Source: Nitrosomonas sp. Nm51
GTDB taxonomy: Bacteria > Pseudomonadota > Gammaproteobacteria > Burkholderiales > Nitrosomonadaceae
Assembly (NCBI RefSeq): GCF_900111165.1
Contig: NZ_FOGH01000004.1
Coordinates: 1-64,000 of the forward strand
Direction: 5' to 3'
DNA length: 64,000 nucleotides
The notes under the pieces were generated by a model. That model searched no databases. It was not told the origin of the DNA and saw nothing but the letters and a program-made list of their open reading frames with translations. This document shows positions 22,122 through 31,047 of the stretch, one piece after another (positions within the stretch are counted from its first letter, which is position 1; the number at the start of each line of letters is the position of its first letter). Position numbers and translations under genes: made by a program.

Positions 22122-22745
22122 ATGATATTCCATATCCGTCGTTCCGCCTTATTGTTTACAGTGTCTGTTTCGCTGTTTCTGGGAATACTGGCCAGTAACA
22201 AAGTGCAAGCCTGCAGCAGCGACCCTATGCTTGGCAGCATGTGTGTTTTTGCCGGAAATTTCGCGCCACGCAAATGGGCTCTGGCAAATGGTCAGTTAAT
22301 GTCCATATCTGAGAATCAGGCGCTCTTTTCACTACTGGGAACGACATACGGTGGTGACGGGAGAACCACTTTCGCCCTGCCGGATACAAGGGGGCGCGCA
22401 ATCATCGGTGCAGGACATGGAACGGGACTGTCTAATTATACGCTTGGAGCAAAAGGTGGTGCTGAGACTGTCACATTAACCCAGCCGCAACTTCCGGTCA
22501 TCACACCTACCGCAACTGTTCACGCACAAAGCGGCAACGTGAGCACCGGTTCTCCAGGTAATAATGTCTGGGCAACGGATGGCCGTCAAAATCTATATTC
22601 AAATGTCGCACCCGATGTGACTATGAACCCGGGAGCTGTTACGGTTAATCCTTTTGGCGGCGGGGAAAGCCATGAAAACAGACCGCCCTATATCGCGATG
22701 AACTGGATTATTGCATTACAAGGCGAATATCCTTCCCGCAATTAA
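22122..22745 (+). CDS. Exported tail-collar domain protein (microcystin-dependent-protein type)
   Basis: A 207-residue protein with a signal peptide (MIFHIRRSALLFTVSVSLFL.. to NKVQA) followed by a phage tail collar domain: APRKWALANGQLM, LFSLLGTTYGGDGRTTFALP and DTRGRAIIGAGHG, ending HENRPPYIAMNWIIALQG. The ATG at 22122 has AAGGAG nine bases upstream; the frame to 22059 is rejected. Such proteins derive from phage tail fibres and are found as exported proteins in many bacteria, with unknown role. It is 92 bases after the PEP-CTERM-like gene and is closed by a strong terminator. Confidence 0.88.
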   Translation: MIFHIRRSALLFTVSVSLFLGILASNKVQACSSDPMLGSMCVFAGNFAPRKWALANGQLMSISENQALFSLLGTTYGGDGRTTFALPDTRGRAIIGAGHGTGLSNYTLGAKGGAETVTLTQPQLPVITPTATVHAQSGNVSTGSPGNNVWATDGRQNLYSNVAPDVTMNPGAVTVNPFGGGESHENRPPYIAMNWIIALQGEYPSRN

Positions 22746-22770
22746 GTGATAACGGTATATCAAAATCCGA

Positions 22771-22798
22771 CTGCCGGTTCTCGGCACCGGCAGTTTTT
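22771..22798 (+). terminator. Intrinsic terminator after the tail-collar gene
   Basis: A perfect 8-bp stem, CTGCCGGT and ACCGGCAG, with a 7-base loop is followed by five T. It lies 26 bases after the tail-collar stop. Confidence 0.9.
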
Positions 22799-22829
22799 GC
22801 CATCGATGCTCTAAGGCAGTCGACATATA

Positions 22830-23813
22830 ATGCTTCAAGCCTCAAAAAAAACATTTTTTTGGAATTCAGTTCTTAAAGTTTTCGTCGGGTTTCTCTGGCT
22901 GCCCGCACTGTTTGCCCAACATCCCCCTGACGCTCACACGGAACTGGCAAAAGCTCAACAATGGCTGGCAGAGGGAAAATACAACAGCGCTTATCAGGTA
23001 TTTTTATCCCACGCACAGCATTACAACAGTGCATTGGCACAATTTACGCTGGGACTTTTCCATCAATACGGCTGGGGAATAACAATCGACCCCAAAACTG
23101 CCTGCCACTGGCACCATAAAGCAGCTAAAGCTGATATTCCAGCAGCCAGTCATTTTCTGGCCGAATGCCTGCAACATGGTACGCATCAACCGGTCGATTA
23201 CACTGCCGCCCTGCACTGGTACCGGAGAGCAGCTGAACTCGGTCATTACATTTCCTTGTGTTCAATCGCCGAATTAATCATGCAGGGCAAAGGCACAGAA
23301 AAAAATCCTCGACATGCACTGGATCAATGCCGACAAGCCGCTTTGGCAGGCTCGGCACCTGCGCAGTTAAAAATGGGAGAGTTTTATTTATCTGGTGATG
23401 AATCAATTCGCGATATCCATCAGGCCATCGTCTGGTTCAATTATGCGGCTGAAAGCGGTTCTGTGGAAGCCTGCTATCATCTTGGCAACGTCTATTTAAA
23501 CTATCTCGATCACCATGTTATGGCGCTTAACTGGTTTGAAACCGCAGCAAGCCGGGGATTCTTGCCCGCCTATTTACCTACCGCCCAACTTTATTTCAAC
23601 GCACCGGTATCTGAAGAAACACAAATGCCAACTGCTGAAAACCTGGCAAAGGCATATCTGTGGCTATCCACGGCTGACCAAGTGTCTGAAAATGAAAATG
23701 AACTGAATAAAATTGCAAGAATGCTGAAAAAAGTCGAGCAAATTATGCCGAAAAACTGGAAAAAAGATCTCGATCAGAAAATTAACCAGCACCTTTCGGC
23801 TTTTCATCCTTAA
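22830..23813 (+). CDS. Exported Sel1-repeat protein
   Basis: A 327-residue protein with a hydrophobic N-terminus (about 12-30) likely to be a signal peptide, followed by about six Sel1 (TPR-like) repeats from residue 35 to 270. Typical repeat sequences are ALAQFTLGLFHQYGWGI, AALHWYRRAAELGHY and AIVWFNYAAESGSVEACYHL. Sel1 repeats build solenoids for protein-protein contacts in the envelope. The C-terminus is lysine-rich. It lies 31 bases after the terminator and should have its own promoter. The specific partner is unknown. Confidence 0.85.
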   Translation: MLQASKKTFFWNSVLKVFVGFLWLPALFAQHPPDAHTELAKAQQWLAEGKYNSAYQVFLSHAQHYNSALAQFTLGLFHQYGWGITIDPKTACHWHHKAAKADIPAASHFLAECLQHGTHQPVDYTAALHWYRRAAELGHYISLCSIAELIMQGKGTEKNPRHALDQCRQAALAGSAPAQLKMGEFYLSGDESIRDIHQAIVWFNYAAESGSVEACYHLGNVYLNYLDHHVMALNWFETAASRGFLPAYLPTAQLYFNAPVSEETQMPTAENLAKAYLWLSTADQVSENENELNKIARMLKKVEQIMPKNWKKDLDQKINQHLSAFHP

Positions 23814-23936
23814 ATGCCATTCTTATACACCCCGATTCGTCATACAACACCCCTTGGGTGACTTGAATATACCAATTCCTTTCAAATCTCTGAATTAATC
23901 GCTTATTCACGCATGTTTTTCCAAGCGACAGTCATC

Positions 23937-23964
23937 GCGCCAACAAACTGCTGAAAAACTACCT
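23937..23964 (+). repeat. Diverged single end of the 214-bp element family
   Basis: The segment contains AACAAACTGCTGAAAAACTA, closely similar to the right inverted end of the element at 20653-20866 (AACAGGCTGCTGGAAAACTA). Only one end is seen, so this is a remnant. It sits upstream of the chemotaxis operon. Confidence 0.35.
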
Positions 23965-24054
23965 GGCAAGCGCTCGAATCGATCACGACTCGTATAGATT
24001 CACAGTTCCATTTTGCTGAGCGTTCTCATTCCGGTCAAACGGGCGAGAAAAATT

Positions 24055-24080
24055 TAAGAATCAGGCCTCGCAGTCGATAG
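24055..24080 (+). promoter_or_regulatory. Possible FliA (sigma-28) promoter of the chemotaxis operon
   Basis: TAAGAATC at 24055-24062 and GTCGATAG at 24073-24080 are separated by 10 bases. They resemble the sigma-28 consensus TAAAGTTT, N11, GCCGATAA, matching 6 of 8 positions in the -10. The site is 50 bases before the first gene of the operon, and fliA itself is in this window. The match is imperfect. Confidence 0.35.
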
Positions 24081-24130
24081 TCAATACCAGAAATTGCAGA
24101 GTTATAACTGATTGTTATGCGGAGAACTGA

Positions 24131-25375
24131 ATGGAAAATATTTACCTTGCCAAACAACCCATACTTGATCGAAACAAAGACCTGGTCGCATACGAGCTGT
24201 TTTTTAGATCACATGCACTGGAAGAATCAGCCGATTTTGAGAACGGTCTTTCCGCTACGGCGAATGTTATCGTAAATGCATACGGGAATCTGGGAATACA
24301 AAACGTACTGGGTCAACAGCGCGGATTTATCAATATCAATAAAGAACTGATAAAAAGCGATCTGGTAAAACTGCTGCCAAATAAACATGTTGTTCTGGAA
24401 ATCAGCAGTTCTGAAGTAATAGATGATGAATTCATCACACTTTGTTCGGAACTGAAAAAATCGGGTTATCAATTTGCAATTGCAAGTGTAACTGCAGTGA
24501 ATGAAAACATACGGCGCATCCTGCCTCTGATCAATATCGTAAAAATTGATGTTTCCAGTTTGCCTAAAGAAGAACTTGCCAATCTGGTTCACCAGATAAA
24601 ACCCTGGCCGGTTCTCCTGCTCGCTGAAAAAGTTGAAAGCCACGAACTGGCAAACCAATGTATGGGAATCGGTTTTGAGATGTTTCAGGGTTACTTTTAC
24701 GCCAAACCGGAAAACATTTCAGGAAAACGGGCTGACCCGGCGAAGCTATCGCTACTGCAACTACTCACCCTGGTTATGAGTGACAGCGACATAGAAGAGA
24801 TCGACAAAGAATTCAAGCGGCAACCAGGGCTAAGTTATAACCTGATGCGTATGGTGAATTCTGTTGCTTGCGGCTTGCCGCAAAAAGTAAATTCGATTAA
24901 ACAATCAATTATGTTGCTGGGAAGAAAGCAGCTGCAGCGCTGGATTCAATTGCTGTTGTATACAACAGAAAACCCGGGAAACAGCGAAGGCATGGACAAT
25001 GCATTACTCAAAACGGCAGCGGCACGCGGCAAGCTGATGGAGCTTGTTGCCATGGCAGAACGTCCGCATGACAAAAATTATCATGAAAGAGCCTTTATGG
25101 TAGGCATTTTATCCTTGCTGGATGCCGTACTTGGTATCGAAATGCAAAAAATTATCGACAAACTGGGCATACCTGAAGACATGAGTCAGGCGTTGCTTGC
25201 ACGTGAAGGACGCCTGGGTCAGGAGCTTAAATTAATAGAAGCCACTGAAGCCGGTGAGGTAAAAACAATTCAATGCCTGTTAAAAGCACTCGGATTCTTA
25301 AGCCTTGAAGAATTGGCGCGTTTTGAACTTGAATCGTTAAGCTGGGTAAACGGAATCGGTGAAGCCGTCAACTAA
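24131..25375 (+). CDS. EAL-HDOD domain signalling protein
   Basis: A 414-residue cytoplasmic regulator with an N-terminal EAL-like domain (about 1-200; YLAKQPILDRNKDLVAYELF) and a C-terminal HDOD domain (about 200-400; FKRQPGLSYNLMRMVNS, SIKQSIMLLGRKQLQRWIQL). This architecture (YuxH/CdgJ type) usually lacks c-di-GMP phosphodiesterase activity, and the signature reads YELFF rather than a full catalytic EAL set. CdgJ of Vibrio controls motility. Here it opens the chemotaxis operon, 59 bases before the CheZ-like gene, which fits a motility role. Confidence 0.9.
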   Translation: MENIYLAKQPILDRNKDLVAYELFFRSHALEESADFENGLSATANVIVNAYGNLGIQNVLGQQRGFININKELIKSDLVKLLPNKHVVLEISSSEVIDDEFITLCSELKKSGYQFAIASVTAVNENIRRILPLINIVKIDVSSLPKEELANLVHQIKPWPVLLLAEKVESHELANQCMGIGFEMFQGYFYAKPENISGKRADPAKLSLLQLLTLVMSDSDIEEIDKEFKRQPGLSYNLMRMVNSVACGLPQKVNSIKQSIMLLGRKQLQRWIQLLLYTTENPGNSEGMDNALLKTAAARGKLMELVAMAERPHDKNYHERAFMVGILSLLDAVLGIEMQKIIDKLGIPEDMSQALLAREGRLGQELKLIEATEAGEVKTIQCLLKALGFLSLEELARFELESLSWVNGIGEAVN

Positions 25376-25434
25376 CGGCTCGCAATAATTTTCATGCTTC
25401 TCACGGACTAAAAGGAAAACCAATAGGAAAGCCA

Positions 25435-26010
25435 ATGCCAAAAGATAATTATGAGAAAGACATGCAAAATCAGTACGACGATACCGGACATGTACGTGAT
25501 GTTTCTACCAATCCTTACAATGAAGAAGTCGCCGAATATTTCATAAACATTAAAAGCGACCTGAACCAAATCGAGCGATTAGTCAATGATGCTGTCACCA
25601 ATCTGGTCATCAATTTCAAATACATCAAAAAATTATCAAAATCACACCACGAAATGGTCCTGACAATTGAAAAGCTGTCGATTCCCAAAGAAAACAAACC
25701 GGTTCTGGAATTACTGCAAAAGCAAATGGCGATTGCTGACAGCATCGAACGAGAACTGGGCCACGCCATGATTTCTCTACAATTTGGCGATCTGGTCGCT
25801 CAATTACTCGTACACACAACAAAACAAATCGAAACGTTAAACCTTGCATTGCAACGCGTAGGCCTTCAGGACATTCCGGGAAGCGATAATATTAATCAAA
25901 TAGATACATCATCGCCAATCGTCCAGGCAATACAACAGGCCAAATCAAAAAAATCAAACAAACCTGTCGTTCAAGATGCGATGCAGAAAGGAAAAATAGA
26001 ACTATTTTAG
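25435..26010 (+). CDS. CheZ-like CheY phosphatase candidate
   Basis: A 191-residue, largely helical cytoplasmic protein. The centre (about 35-145) is predicted long helices, and it carries LQFGDLVAQLL with Asp and Gln four residues apart, as in the catalytic D-x3-Q helix of CheZ (Asp143/Gln147 in E. coli, in a Gln-Phe-Gln-Asp-Leu-x-x-Gln context). The C-terminus is a Lys/Ser/Gln-rich linker ending in KGKIELF; CheZ likewise ends in a flexible linker and a short CheY-binding peptide ending in Phe. It lies 70 bases before cheY. The assignment is by motif, spacing and location; overall similarity to CheZ is low. Confidence 0.6.
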   Translation: MPKDNYEKDMQNQYDDTGHVRDVSTNPYNEEVAEYFINIKSDLNQIERLVNDAVTNLVINFKYIKKLSKSHHEMVLTIEKLSIPKENKPVLELLQKQMAIADSIERELGHAMISLQFGDLVAQLLVHTTKQIETLNLALQRVGLQDIPGSDNINQIDTSSPIVQAIQQAKSKKSNKPVVQDAMQKGKIELF

Positions 26011-26080
26011 TTGTTTACATAAAGACTTTGATTCTCAAATTTCAGGCTATATTTATCAAATCAACACCAGGGGTAAACAA

Positions 26081-26452
26081 ATGGAGATGGGTAAAACAAT
26101 TTTAACTGTGGACGATTCCGCATCTATTCGCCAAATGGTCACATTCACCTTAAAAGGTGCAGGATACGAAGTTATTGAAGCTGTTGATGGTCAGGATGCA
26201 CTGGATAAAGCCAATCACCAGGCATTTAATCTTGTCCTGACAGATATCAACATGCCCCGTATGGACGGTTTAAAGCTGCTTGAGAGACTGAGAGATTTGG
26301 CGCATTACAAAAACATACCGATTTTGATGCTGACCACAGAATCCGACGAGCAAATGAAGGCCAAAGGCAGAGCCGCGGGTGCTACGGGATGGCTGGTCAA
26401 ACCATTCAATCCAGAGAGCCTGCTGGAAGTCATTAAAAAAGTCATAAACTAA
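26081..26452 (+). CDS. cheY: Chemotaxis response regulator CheY
   Basis: A single receiver domain of 123 residues that carries phosphate from CheA to the flagellar switch. The acidic pair is in TVDDSAS, the phospho-acceptor is Asp55 in LTDINMPRMDG, the conserved Thr is in LMLTTES, and the Lys is in WLVKPFNP. There is no output domain. It sits between the CheZ-like gene and a PAS-MCP gene in the operon. Confidence 0.96.
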   Translation: MEMGKTILTVDDSASIRQMVTFTLKGAGYEVIEAVDGQDALDKANHQAFNLVLTDINMPRMDGLKLLERLRDLAHYKNIPILMLTTESDEQMKAKGRAAGATGWLVKPFNPESLLEVIKKVIN

Positions 26453-26566
26453 AATTAAATTGGCATCAAAAAAACTCTTTAATTAAGCGTTTAATTTTAA
26501 TTAATTATTGCTAATGTATTCATATAAAAATCTTGTACCGATAATTAATCGCAAGAATGATCTGAG

Positions 26567-28012
26567 ATGCTAAAAGCACTTAAAACTTTTGCAAACAAGT
26601 TCGCAAAAAAATTTGCTCCATTCCGGGACTGTTCTCTGGGCGACATCGGGCGGTATCAGGGTTTTGTTGAACTCGCTCTGGACCGAAGAATTATTACGGC
26701 GAATGGCGTTTTTCTTAACATGCTGGGCTACTCTCAGAGCGAGATTACCAATATGGATTATGGCTTACTAGTCAGTCCGGAATTTCGCGGCAGCACCAAC
26801 TACCATAAATTCTGGCAACAACTCAATAGTGGCGAATGTGTATCCGATGATTTCCTCTATCATAATCGCGACGGCAAAGAAGTCTGGGGCCGTGCCACTT
26901 TTAATCCGATCAGAGATGAAAGCGGCAAACTGTCAAAGGTTATGGGCCTGATAACAGATGTAACAGCCGTAAAAAAAGATTCGGCGAATGCGATATTAAA
27001 TGCCGTTACAGAAATCGCTTCAGATAACAGCGATTTATCCGGACGCACAAAAAAACATGCTGCGAATCTGGAAGAAGCTGCCGCAAGTATTGAGCAATCG
27101 ACCAGCACCGCATGTCAAAATGCCAAAAATGTTCAGCAAACGAGCCAGTTGGCAATAGGCGCATCAGACGTTGCGGAAAAAGGTGGTAGTGTCGTCAGCC
27201 AGGCCGTCATAGCCATGTCATCCATCAACGGCAGTTCCAAAAAAATTGTCGATATCGTCAGCGTTATCGATGGCATTGCATTCCAAACCAATATTCTGGC
27301 ACTTAATGCCGCGGTTGAAGCCGCACGCACCGATGAACAAGGCCGCGGCTTTGCAGTTGTTGCGTCAGAAATACGTAATCTGGCTCAACGCAGCTCTACT
27401 GCGGCCAAAGAAATCAAAGCGCCGGCCAACGGTTCGGTTGAAAAAGCATATCCTTTACTCATCAAGCTTCGACAGTCATATTTATTATTTTTCAATAAAA
27501 TAAAAGAGCTGGAATACATAAAAACCAGAATCTTTCGAACAAACGGCATAGAGAACGGTGCGAAGCTGGCTGACGAAGCCGGCACAACGATGGACGAATT
27601 CGTTCAATCCATCAAACATGTAGCCGACATTATCGATGAAATCACTACGGTATCTCACGAACAGAGTTCTGGAATCGAACAAGTGAATGATGCGATCAGC
27701 CAGGTCGATGAAGGCGCGCAGCAAGACGCCGCACTGGTTGAGAAAAAGACAGCAACTGCTGAGGAAATGCAAACCCGGGCTCAGTGGCATTTGATACAGG
27801 TAATCGACGCATTCAGCTTACATGCATCACAAGCAAAACCAGCCAAAGCACACCGGCCCGAGCGGCGCGACTTTGCATCAAGGCCGTTTACTGAAAGAAA
27901 AGCGCCTGGCCAGGATGTTGAAGCCGCTAAAGCGGCTGGCTCGGAAGTTAAGAAAACTGCTGCGATCAGATCCAAGATCGCTAACGCCAAAAATAACTGG
28001 GATGAGTTTTAA
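26567..28012 (+). CDS. Cytoplasmic PAS-MCP chemoreceptor with an inserted segment
   Basis: A 481-residue receptor with no membrane helix. The PAS domain (about 25-135; [29 protein letters not shown]) is followed by a methyl-accepting signalling domain (about 140-440) with the hairpin tip [16 protein letters not shown]. Residues 294-327 form an extra, AT-rich 34-residue segment absent from the other two receptors here and placed between SVEK and IENGAKL in the descending helix. Several usually invariant tip-region residues differ ([16 protein letters not shown]). It ends in NNWDEF, a CheR/CheB-tethering type pentapeptide. It may be a receptor with altered signalling or one under decay. Confidence 0.85.
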   Translation: MLKALKTFANKFAKKFAPFRDCSLGDIGRYQGFVELALDRRIITANGVFLNMLGYSQSEITNMDYGLLVSPEFRGSTNYHKFWQQLNSGECVSDDFLYHNRDGKEVWGRATFNPIRDESGKLSKVMGLITDVTAVKKDSANAILNAVTEIASDNSDLSGRTKKHAANLEEAAASIEQSTSTACQNAKNVQQTSQLAIGASDVAEKGGSVVSQAVIAMSSINGSSKKIVDIVSVIDGIAFQTNILALNAAVEAARTDEQGRGFAVVASEIRNLAQRSSTAAKEIKAPANGSVEKAYPLLIKLRQSYLLFFNKIKELEYIKTRIFRTNGIENGAKLADEAGTTMDEFVQSIKHVADIIDEITTVSHEQSSGIEQVNDAISQVDEGAQQDAALVEKKTATAEEMQTRAQWHLIQVIDAFSLHASQAKPAKAHRPERRDFASRPFTERKAPGQDVEAAKAAGSEVKKTAAIRSKIANAKNNWDEF

Positions 28013-28182
28013 TCGTCAACAACCACCAGCATGATTCATTTTATTGCAAACATACCTGTGAACACGCATCAAACACGCAGCCGGCAAGAATTGGCAGTCA
28101 AACATTTGAATACTGTGTTCGCAGGCGGTTCGATAAAATTATCGGCAGTGAGCGAATCACTTTTTGAAATCTAGGATAAAAA

Positions 28183-30384
28183 ATGAGTGCAGACCTTGAA
28201 CAATTTTATGAGGTGTTTTTCGAAGAATCCTCAGAATTACTCGCAGAGATGGAAACTTGTTTGCTGGGACTGGATATCAGTTCGCCAGATCCGGAAGACT
28301 TAAATGCCATCTTCCGCGCTGCACATTCCATCAAGGGTGGAGCAGGCACATTTGGATTTACGGACATGACGGAGATGACGCATATGCTGGAATCGTTACT
28401 TGACAAGCTGCGCAAGGGCGAAATAGAAATTCGCCCTGAAATGATTGACGCCTTTCTTAGAGCAGGTGATGTAATCAAGGGACAGTTGGGCGCCCACAGA
28501 GGCGATGGTGAGGCCGATGTGGCTGTCGCGGCTGAAGTCGGTAACGAATTAAAGCTGTTTTCTGAACAAGCTGATATAGCTTCTGCCGAACAAAAAGAAG
28601 CGTCTAAACCGCCGCGGTCCGAGGAACACCAGATACAGGCAACCAACAACACGATACCCGTTGCTGAAGAAACACCATCGATGGCCTCAAAAACCGAAGC
28701 GGCGCGTTTCATCATCGCATTTTCCAGTAATGGCGTTAATCCAAAATCAATGGAAAACCTGTTTTCCAGCCTCGAGGCATTCGGAAAACTGGAAAAGCTA
28801 TTACTATCGGATGAAGAACAACTGTGTAAATTGCGTCTGACAACCGGCGCATGCGAAGAAGATGTATGGGAAGCACTCGCATTTGTCGTTGATCCGTCTC
28901 AACTAACCATTGAAAAAGACTTGCAGCATGAACCCTCAAGCCCGGCGGTTGGAAATAATATTGCCACCGAACCAATTAACAGCACAGTTTCTGAAAATTC
29001 AGAGAAAGCAACCATTGACAACCCGGCGCAGTTAAAACAATCTGAGGCGCCATATGGATTCTTTCCGGGCGCACCGGCTGCTCCAGGTGACGCAGAAAAT
29101 ACGGAAAAAAATGAAACAGTTTCACAGCTGCCCGCGGATTGCAACACATCAGCAAAACCAAATAATCCACAACCCGGTTCAAAACAGCCTAAATCGAATA
29201 CACCATCCAGTGAATCATCCTCAATCCGTGTCAGTATTGAAAAAGTCGACCAGATGATCAACCTGGTAGGCGAGCTTGTGATAACGCAGGCAATGCTTAC
29301 ACAAACCGCTTCAGAAGTCGATCCGGTGCTTTACGAAAAACTGAATAGCGGTATGAATCAGCTGGAACGTAACACACGCGATCTGCAGGAAGCCGTTATG
29401 TCTATTCGAATGCTGCCAATTAACTTCGTATTCAGCCGATATCCCAGGGTTGTGCGTGATGTGGCAGCGAAACTCGACAAAAAAGTTGAACTGAAAACAG
29501 TTGGTGAAGGCACTGAACTGGACAAAGGACTCATTGAAAAAATAGCGGATCCGTTGACACACCTGGTTAGAAACAGTCTGGATCATGGCATTGAATCCCC
29601 TGAAAAAAGAATTGCCGCCGGAAAAATGGCGAAGGGAACCATTACATTACGCGCCTTCCACCAGGGCGGCAACATCGTTATTGAGGTGGGCGATGATGGT
29701 GCGGGATTGAATCGTGAAAAAATCATGACAAAGGCGAAAGAACGCAGCATTGCAGTTCACGAAGGCATGTCGGACCAGGAAGTTTGGATGCTTATTTTCG
29801 AACCGGGTTTCTCAACCGCAGAACAGGTTACCGATGTTTCTGGCCGCGGCGTTGGCATGGACGTTGTAAAACGCAACATTCAGAGCATGGGCGGACGTGT
29901 GGAAATTGATTCGGTTTTTGGTGTGGGAACACGCATCACCATTCGCTTGCCGCTCACACTGGCCATACTCGACGGGTTATCCGTTGCTGTCGGTGATCAG
30001 ATGTTTATTGTTCCCCTGACTTACATCACCGAATCTCTCCAGGCTAGAAGCACGGACATCAAAACCGTTGGTGGCGTTGGACGTGTCGTCCATGTACGCG
30101 GCGACTATTTACCGGTAATCGCGCTGCACGAAGTCTTCAATATCAAACCTGATTCAACCAATATCGAGGATGGCATTCTTGTCATACTGGATACGGAAGG
30201 GCATAAGGCCGCAATGTTTGTCGATGCACTGATTGGCCAGCATCAGGTTGTCATCAAAAGCCTGGAAAAAAACTACCGCAGGGTGGTGGGCGTTTCCGGC
30301 GCCACAATCATGGGCGATGGAAAAGTGGCACTTATTCTAGATTCTGCCGGTTTGGTCATGGCTTCACAAAATATATCCATGTAA
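28183..30384 (+). CDS. cheA: Chemotaxis histidine kinase CheA
   Basis: A 733-residue sensor kinase that autophosphorylates and passes phosphate to CheY and CheB. Domains in order: HPt (1-110) with His48 in AAHSIKGGAGTFG; a long linker with a CheY-binding-like module (about 165-250) and low-complexity stretches; the dimerisation domain from about 345 (SIRVSIEKVDQMINLVGELV); the ATPase domain with LVRNSLDHGIESPEKR (N box) and SGRGVGMDVVKRNI; and a C-terminal CheW-like domain (about 590-733). Length is slightly above the usual 650-700 because of the linker. It is followed by cheW after 59 bases. Confidence 0.98.
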   Translation: MSADLEQFYEVFFEESSELLAEMETCLLGLDISSPDPEDLNAIFRAAHSIKGGAGTFGFTDMTEMTHMLESLLDKLRKGEIEIRPEMIDAFLRAGDVIKGQLGAHRGDGEADVAVAAEVGNELKLFSEQADIASAEQKEASKPPRSEEHQIQATNNTIPVAEETPSMASKTEAARFIIAFSSNGVNPKSMENLFSSLEAFGKLEKLLLSDEEQLCKLRLTTGACEEDVWEALAFVVDPSQLTIEKDLQHEPSSPAVGNNIATEPINSTVSENSEKATIDNPAQLKQSEAPYGFFPGAPAAPGDAENTEKNETVSQLPADCNTSAKPNNPQPGSKQPKSNTPSSESSSIRVSIEKVDQMINLVGELVITQAMLTQTASEVDPVLYEKLNSGMNQLERNTRDLQEAVMSIRMLPINFVFSRYPRVVRDVAAKLDKKVELKTVGEGTELDKGLIEKIADPLTHLVRNSLDHGIESPEKRIAAGKMAKGTITLRAFHQGGNIVIEVGDDGAGLNREKIMTKAKERSIAVHEGMSDQEVWMLIFEPGFSTAEQVTDVSGRGVGMDVVKRNIQSMGGRVEIDSVFGVGTRITIRLPLTLAILDGLSVAVGDQMFIVPLTYITESLQARSTDIKTVGGVGRVVHVRGDYLPVIALHEVFNIKPDSTNIEDGILVILDTEGHKAAMFVDALIGQHQVVIKSLEKNYRRVVGVSGATIMGDGKVALILDSAGLVMASQNISM

Positions 30385-30443
30385 CAGGATACTCGGTATT
30401 CTGAATTAATGTCCCTGTAATTTTTAAAATAGGAGAAAACCGC

Positions 30444-30953
30444 ATGTCACAACAACAGACCATAACACCGACTGATACAGCAGGCAATCCCCCTGCTGTG
30501 AATGCGAGTGAATTTTTGACGTTCAGACTAGGTAATGAAGAATATGGTATCGATATTCTGAAAGTACAGGAAATCCGCGGTTATGACGCCATTACGCAAA
30601 TTGCCAATTCACCCGAATTTATCAAAGGTGTTGTTAATCTGCGTGGTGTAATCGTACCCATTATCGATATGCGTATCAAATTTAAATTAGGAACTGTTGA
30701 ATACGATCAATTTACAGTAGTGATTATTCTGAATGTTTCAGATCGTGTGATGGGCATCGTTGTCGATGGTGTTTCCGATGTCATCAGACTTGACATGGAG
30801 CAGGTGCGCGCCACACCGGAATTCGGCTCTGTCATTGACACCAAATACATTATGGGCCTGGGTACCATCGATGAACGCATGTTAATTCTGGTTAATATCG
30901 AAAAACTAATGGCCAGTGATGATATGGGATTGATCGACCACGCGCTGAATTAA
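30444..30953 (+). CDS. cheW: Chemotaxis coupling protein CheW
   Basis: A 169-residue single CheW domain that links receptors to CheA. Characteristic stretches are [38 protein letters not shown] and [21 protein letters not shown]. The first 25 residues form a flexible extension. It sits between cheA and a transmembrane receptor gene. AGGAG about eight bases upstream of the ATG supports the start. Confidence 0.97.
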   Translation: MSQQQTITPTDTAGNPPAVNASEFLTFRLGNEEYGIDILKVQEIRGYDAITQIANSPEFIKGVVNLRGVIVPIIDMRIKFKLGTVEYDQFTVVIILNVSDRVMGIVVDGVSDVIRLDMEQVRATPEFGSVIDTKYIMGLGTIDERMLILVNIEKLMASDDMGLIDHALN

Positions 30954-30970
30954 TTTTAGCAACTGAACTA

Positions 30971-30995
30971 TCTTCGCCTATAAGACGAAGAGTTT
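30971..30995 (+). terminator. Weak hairpin between cheW and the MCP gene
   Basis: A 6-bp stem TCTTCG/CGAAGA with a 9-base loop is followed by a short T run (AGTTTT). It may attenuate rather than end transcription, since the chemotaxis genes continue downstream. Confidence 0.4.
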
Positions 30996-31047
30996 TAACC
31001 ATCCCAGAAAGAAGCACTAACTAGTAAATTAAGTGAGGTAATAAAAC

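Noticed and set aside
26528-26545. Sigma-28 promoter before the PAS-MCP gene
   Set aside because: ACCGATAA matches the -10 well, but no TAAA-type -35 stands at the right distance.
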